A stretch of DNA of 10,250 nt from Limisphaerales bacterium (GTDB lineage: Bacteria; Verrucomicrobiota; Verrucomicrobiia; Limisphaerales; UBA11358): contig DAIDJC010000104.1 of NCBI GenBank assembly GCA_027451565.1, positions 1-10,250 of the forward strand, in the 5' to 3' direction. Shown one piece after another: positions 6,582 through 10,250 of the stretch. Each line of letters begins with the position of its first letter. Within the stretch, counting starts at the first letter, position 1. The notes under the pieces are model-generated. The model had not been told where the DNA came from. It made no database searches and saw only the letters and a list, made by a program, of their open reading frames with translations. A program made the translations under genes and the position numbers.

Positions 6582-7441
6582 TATTTGCTTCGGTTTGTTT
6601 TGATCTTGTCATCAACCTTGCTGGGCCGCAAGCCAGCCAAATCCATCAAATAATCCGTCTGGTTATAGGCTTCCGTCACCCATTCCACGATTCTTTTTGG
6701 GTCCGGTGAATATTCCAGTTCAATGGAAATGGATCCTTCCATCTTGAGTTCCTTGATGGCCTGCAAATAGGGCTGGAATTTTACCACTCCACGTCCGGGC
6801 GGCAGGTCTCCATGCACCTTACCGTCGCAATCACTGAGGTGAACGTGGATGGCTTTGCCTTTCAATTGAGCCACCTCACCGGGACCGCAATCCGCAAGGA
6901 CCAGATGGCTGATGTCAATGTTCGCGCGCACCCGGGGATGGCGGCAATCCGTCACGAAGCGCGCCATGGCGTCCACGCTGTTCAAAAGGCTTAGACGAAA
7001 GGGTTCCAGTTCCAGGGCAATATCCACGTTCTTGCGGTCGGCGTGGTCGCCGATGGCCCGGCAGGTTTCGACGGCCCAATCCCACTGCATTGCCGGCGAG
7101 ATGACTTCCTTTTGCCACAGGTATTCACCCAGGACCAGGAGGATGTTGCGCGCGCCCCATTCATGTGCCAGGTCCACAAACTTTTTACAGCGCTGCACAT
7201 GGAATTCTCGCACGGGGTCGTTGAAATCAATCAATCCAGTTGCCACCACCACCAAGGAGACGATCGGGAGGTTTGCCTTGGCGCAGGTCCGTGCTATAAG
7301 CAGTTTTTCCTTCTTGGGCAGGGTCAGGGCTTCCGTGAAAATATCCACGGTGTCAAACCCGATCCGGGCGATGTGTTTCAACCCGGTGGCCGTATCCACG
7401 CCGGCCTGGCCAAATGCGCTGTTGATGATTCCAAGTTTCAT
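6581..7441 (-). CDS. Sugar phosphate isomerase/epimerase family (TIM barrel), last gene of operon
   Basis: The 286-residue product belongs to the xylose isomerase-like TIM-barrel group (AP endonuclease 2 fold) that isomerises or epimerises sugars with one divalent metal. The expected metal ligands are visible in barrel order: E146 in LELEPF, D176 and H179 in NIDISHL, H201 in HVHLSD, and E241 in IELEY. This spacing parallels the Glu-Asp-His-Glu site of tagatose/psicose 3-epimerases. The exact substrate cannot be assigned; 3-epimerase, ketose isomerase or inosose dehydratase-like roles are all possible. The start ATG overlaps the stop of the upstream dehydrogenase by 4 bases (ATGA), which implies coupled translation. 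The C-terminus ends in a short charged tail (DDKIKTNRSK), and the stop abuts repeat copy 2. No strong terminator follows. Confidence 0.88.
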   Translation of the reverse strand: MKLGIINSAFGQAGVDTATGLKHIARIGFDTVDIFTEALTLPKKEKLLIARTCAKANLPIVSLVVVATGLIDFNDPVREFHVQRCKKFVDLAHEWGARNILLVLGEYLWQKEVISPAMQWDWAVETCRAIGDHADRKNVDIALELEPFRLSLLNSVDAMARFVTDCRHPRVRANIDISHLVLADCGPGEVAQLKGKAIHVHLSDCDGKVHGDLPPGRGVVKFQPYLQAIKELKMEGSISIELEYSPDPKRIVEWVTEAYNQTDYLMDLAGLRPSKVDDKIKTNRSK

Positions 7442-8577
7442 GACATGTGCTTATTTATGGAGGTTGAAGGAACGGATGGGACGGCGACAGCCGTCCCCGA
7501 AAGCATTTCATCCAGAGTGACCAGCCGGCGCTCGGCCGCGCTGAGGTACGCAGCCTCCACCAGGGCCATGGTTTTAAGATTATCCCGACCATGATTCATG
7601 GGGGCGCATCCCGTTTCCAAGGCCAGCAGCAATTGACCCATCGTGCCGGCAAAGGCATCTGGAAACCAGCTCCCGGAGAGTTGCGGCGCCTGAAAGACGG
7701 AGTGTCCCCTGGCCGCATAGCGAAGGGTGGAAGGACTGGTGTAGGGATCCTTGCACCAACCCAGGTCGCCCATGGCCAATCCATTCATACCTTCAATCCT
7801 CCAGGTGATCCGCAGGTCCGCTGGACAGCCCTCCCGCGCCGGTCCTGTCCAGGTGTCATCAATCCCCACGCACCGCAAGCCATTGGCATATTCCAAGATA
7901 TAGGAGCATATGCCGTCGCTGTGCGGAAAAGGCGTCCTCGGGTCGGGCCGGGTGCTGCAAAAAATACCGGTCGGATCCCCGAACCAGTGCCGGAAACAAT
8001 CCAGGTGGTGGATGGACATGACACGCAGGGTAACCCAGCCCAGAGACGACTGCCATGGCATCCAATGCGGAATAGCCCGCATGTCCAGAGTGGCAAAAAC
8101 AGGGTCGCCCAAAACCCCTGCGTCCAAGAGAGATTTTGCCGCCCGCACGGAAGGGTCAAAGCGCATGTTTTGGTTTACGGCCAGCACAATGCCGGCTTTT
8201 TCACAAAGGGCCACCGCTTCACGGGCCTCCGCCAGATTCATCGCCAGGGGTTTTTGTGCCAGGATGCCGCGAACTGTTCCGCGCTGGCAGGCCGCCTTGA
8301 TCAGCCCCAATTGAATATTCGGGGGCACGGCTATATCCAGAACCTCCAGGCTCTTGTCGTCGAGCAGTTCCTCATAATTGCCATGCACGTGGGGTATTCC
8401 GTGGCGCTTTGCGGCGCGTGAGGCATTTTCCTGCGTCCGCGAGGCAATCGCCACCGGATTAAACCCCGCCTGGCGGTAGCTGGCCAGATGACATTCACTT
8501 ACAATGAATCCGCTTCCAAGGATGCCAATCCTCGCGTTTTTTCTATCAGGCAATGGACAAGGCTGGTTCAGGTTCAT
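7438..8577 (-). CDS. Gfo/Idh/MocA family NAD(P)-dependent oxidoreductase
   Basis: The 379-residue cytosolic dehydrogenase has an N-terminal Rossmann domain with the dinucleotide-binding turn GILGSG (18-23) and a C-terminal alpha/beta substrate domain. The family motif usually written EKP appears here as QKP (108-110, AQKPLAM), so the conserved Glu is Gln while the catalytic-site Lys is kept. The second signature SIHHLDCFRHWFGDP (189-202) supplies the conserved His and Asp. Family members oxidise sugars, inositols or amino sugars, or in some cases do reversible C3 oxidation of glycosides; the substrate is not readable. No Tat signal is seen, unlike many verrucomicrobial relatives, so it is probably cytoplasmic. 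It lies 12 bases after the upstream isomerase and overlaps the next one by 4 bases. The start ATG at 8577 leaves a normal ~15-residue lead before the Rossmann strand; no Shine-Dalgarno is visible. Confidence 0.93.
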   Translation of the reverse strand: MNLNQPCPLPDRKNARIGILGSGFIVSECHLASYRQAGFNPVAIASRTQENASRAAKRHGIPHVHGNYEELLDDKSLEVLDIAVPPNIQLGLIKAACQRGTVRGILAQKPLAMNLAEAREAVALCEKAGIVLAVNQNMRFDPSVRAAKSLLDAGVLGDPVFATLDMRAIPHWMPWQSSLGWVTLRVMSIHHLDCFRHWFGDPTGIFCSTRPDPRTPFPHSDGICSYILEYANGLRCVGIDDTWTGPAREGCPADLRITWRIEGMNGLAMGDLGWCKDPYTSPSTLRYAARGHSVFQAPQLSGSWFPDAFAGTMGQLLLALETGCAPMNHGRDNLKTMALVEAAYLSAAERRLVTLDEMLSGTAVAVPSVPSTSINKHMS

Positions 8578-8589
8578 GGTGGAGTCAGG

Positions 8590-9429
8590 TCAGGCATTGG
8601 GTGCGAGGTTGAAAAACGAGGCGCGCTGCCGGGTTGCCATCCAGTCACATACCTCTGCAAGGTTGGTCACCGGCGCCTGAGTGAAGGGCAGGAGCGGCAT
8701 GTAGGGGGCAGGCCCAAATTCAGGGGTCAGGGTCGTGAGTTTCAGGCCCCGTTCAAACTGGCTCTTCCAAATAACCCTCCACCAACCCTCGTGGGCGGCA
8801 AGGTGCCCCGCCCACTCCGGGGCCCTGGGGTCCGATACTTGGGGACCTTCTTCAAATCCAACCCGGGCATGCACATGATGACATTGCCTTGCCGCTTGGG
8901 CGATGATTTCCCCACAGTCCCCCAGCAACCGTTCTGCCACGCATACCCAATGGCTAAAATCGCAGGTCAGTTTTAATTCAGGAAATTGTTTCATAACAGC
9001 CCGCGTGGTCCAAGGATTGCCAAAATACCGCATTCGATGGGTTTCGTGGCTGAGAACCACGCCGGTCTGTTTTTCCAACCCTATGGCGGTGCCATAAAAA
9101 TCCTCCGCCTCCGCCTGGCTCCAGGCATCGGATCCGCTATGGGCATTGATGAAAAGGGGTTGCAGCGGCAGACATTCCTCAATTTGATCCCGCAGTGAAT
9201 CCAAATGCTGCCGCACCGTGCCGCCTGGTTCGAAATCACGGCTGAAAACCTGGGGCACCCAGCCTATGCCGCTTTCCCGAAGAAATTCGATGAACCCGGA
9301 CCTGTCCGGGACGAGCCGCAGGGAAATTTCCACCGCCTCGTAGCCCGTGGCCCGCCATGAGGGCAGATACCGCGAATACCCATGCGATCCATCCACTCCC
9401 CAAAGATGCCGGACGAGTTTGAATTTCAT
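8590..9429 (-). CDS. Sugar phosphate isomerase/epimerase family (TIM barrel), second gene of operon
   Basis: The 279-residue product is another xylose isomerase-like TIM-barrel protein but clearly a different subgroup from the one at 6581-7441. Characteristic segments are INAHSGSDAW (94-103), SHETHRMRYFGNP (127-139), KLTCDFSHW (153-161), CHHVHARVG (183-191) and TPEFGP (235-240). They supply a likely metal site E129, D157, H187 and E237, with H160 and R189 near it. The pattern of HSG, HETHR and DFSHW is shared with a group of poorly characterised bacterial and fungal sugar isomerase-like proteins; that recall is from memory. The ATG overlaps the stop of the aldose epimerase gene by 4 bases, so the two are translated together. 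A substrate cannot be named; the metal site is intact, so an active isomerase, epimerase or hydrolyase is expected. Confidence 0.85.
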   Translation of the reverse strand: MKFKLVRHLWGVDGSHGYSRYLPSWRATGYEAVEISLRLVPDRSGFIEFLRESGIGWVPQVFSRDFEPGGTVRQHLDSLRDQIEECLPLQPLFINAHSGSDAWSQAEAEDFYGTAIGLEKQTGVVLSHETHRMRYFGNPWTTRAVMKQFPELKLTCDFSHWVCVAERLLGDCGEIIAQAARQCHHVHARVGFEEGPQVSDPRAPEWAGHLAAHEGWWRVIWKSQFERGLKLTTLTPEFGPAPYMPLLPFTQAPVTNLAEVCDWMATRQRASFFNLAPNA

Positions 9430-10250
9430 ATTATCGAAAACCGATACACAGTGGAATGCCGATAGGTGTTTCCCGGCCTCAACAAAATATCACCCAAACC
9501 CGGTGTGTTGACGCTGTCCGGATAGCCCTGGCATTCCAGACAGAACCCCCCAAATTTTGGATACTTCGTTCCCGTTTTGCCCGTGAGGCTGCCATCCATG
9601 CAGGCGCCACCGTAGAATTGGAGGCAATCCTGCGTGGTCCATGCTTCCAGGACCCTTCCACTGTCCGGATCCCATGCCCGGGCGGCTCGTTCAAGGGATA
9701 AAGGCGAAGCATGGGGGACAAGGTAATTCTCGCCGTGCATTTTCAACAGCCGTGGCAGGACATCGCCCAATTTTTTCCCGCAAGTCAAGTCACTGGGGTG
9801 TCCCTTCACATCCAGCCTCGTTCCCAGCAAAGTCAGTTGCTCATTCACCGGGGTGATTTGATCGGAAAAAATTTGAAGGTGATGCCCCTCGATGCTGCCT
9901 GATCCCTCGCCGGCCAGATTGAAATAGGAATGATGAGTCAGGCTCAATGGAGTGGTCCGGTCTGTTTCCGCCTCATAATGAATGGAGAGTTCCCTGTCTC
10001 CTGAAAGGTGATAGGTCACCCGTGCCAGCACATTGCCCGGATAGCCTTCCTCACCATCGGGACTTTTCAGGGCCAGAGTCAGTTCCGGGCCATTGCCACG
10101 GTCACCAGCCGATTGCATATGCCAGTTGCGCTTGTCAAACCCCCGCCTGCCACCATGCAAATGGTTGGGGGGATCATTAATGGCCAGATTGTAATTTTCC
10201 CCATCCACCCGCAAGCGCCCGTGAGTGATCCGGCCCGCGACCCGTCCGAT
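9426..10250 (-). CDS. galM: Aldose 1-epimerase, N-terminus beyond the window
   Basis: The 274 residues seen belong to galactose mutarotase-type enzymes, which interconvert alpha and beta anomers of aldoses in the cytosol. The visible part starts at IGRVAGRITHG and runs to the end; family members are about 340 residues, so roughly 60-70 N-terminal residues lie beyond the right edge. Catalytic elements, numbered from the first visible residue: R7 in the GR pair, H32 in NHLHGG, H107 in LTHHSYFNLAG, and the general base E239 in LECQGYPDS. The usual YDHN segment that supplies a substrate-binding Asp reads HGENYLV here, so that Asp appears replaced. No frameshift is seen. The ATG or TTG codons inside the window are internal and should not be used as the start. 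It is the first operon gene visible and overlaps the next by 4 bases. Confidence 0.92.
   Translation of the reverse strand: MGRVAGRITHGRLRVDGENYNLAINDPPNHLHGGRRGFDKRNWHMQSAGDRGNGPELTLALKSPDGEEGYPGNVLARVTYHLSGDRELSIHYEAETDRTTPLSLTHHSYFNLAGEGSGSIEGHHLQIFSDQITPVNEQLTLLGTRLDVKGHPSDLTCGKKLGDVLPRLLKMHGENYLVPHASPLSLERAARAWDPDSGRVLEAWTTQDCLQFYGGACMDGSLTGKTGTKYPKFGGFCLECQGYPDSVNTPGLGDILLRPGNTYRHSTVYRFSII

Noticed and set aside
7591..8421. A 276-codon frame on the + strand
   Set aside because: It is the antisense of the Gfo/Idh/MocA gene, whose motifs are clear on the minus strand; the + product has none.

Overview
The window looks like a piece of a Verrucomicrobiota chromosome, probably of the Pedosphaera/Limisphaera type. 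This is an inference from three things: a PEP-CTERM protein of the kind abundant in that phylum, the near absence of Shine-Dalgarno sequences before otherwise clear genes, and a sugar-catabolic operon built from Gfo/Idh/MocA and xylose-isomerase-like TIM-barrel enzymes. No rRNA or tRNA gene is present to confirm it.

Layout. Bases 1-313 hold no gene, only a hairpin at 90-117. A two-gene unit on the + strand follows: a PEP-CTERM-anchored secreted protein (314-994) and, 4 bases later, a secreted protein with a GspC/PilP-like beta domain (999-1730). A 333-base gap with several stem-loops precedes a HU/IHF-family DNA-binding protein (2064-2369). A non-canonical histidyl-tRNA synthetase (2588-3853) comes next. 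Then there is a 1.54 kb stretch without a convincing gene (3854-5393). Its second half (about 4445-5230) is dense in perfect short stem-loops and ends in a terminator-like hairpin; it is the best candidate here for an undescribed structured RNA. Cysteine synthase (5394-6377) follows.

From 6581 to the right edge the minus strand carries one tight operon. In transcription order it encodes an aldose 1-epimerase (cut by the window edge), a TIM-barrel sugar isomerase/epimerase, a Gfo/Idh/MocA NAD(P)-dependent dehydrogenase and a second TIM-barrel isomerase/epimerase. Two of the junctions are ATGA overlaps and the third gap is 12 bases. Together they suggest interconversion and oxidation of a free sugar or sugar derivative; the substrate cannot be read from the sequence.

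Two copies of an ~82-base repeat with imperfect inverted ends (2467-2547 and 6499-6581) lie in intergenic DNA in the same orientation and mark a dispersed repeat family. HisRS, cysteine synthase and HU are housekeeping; the PEP-CTERM pair, the repeat and the hairpin-rich block are the accessory parts.
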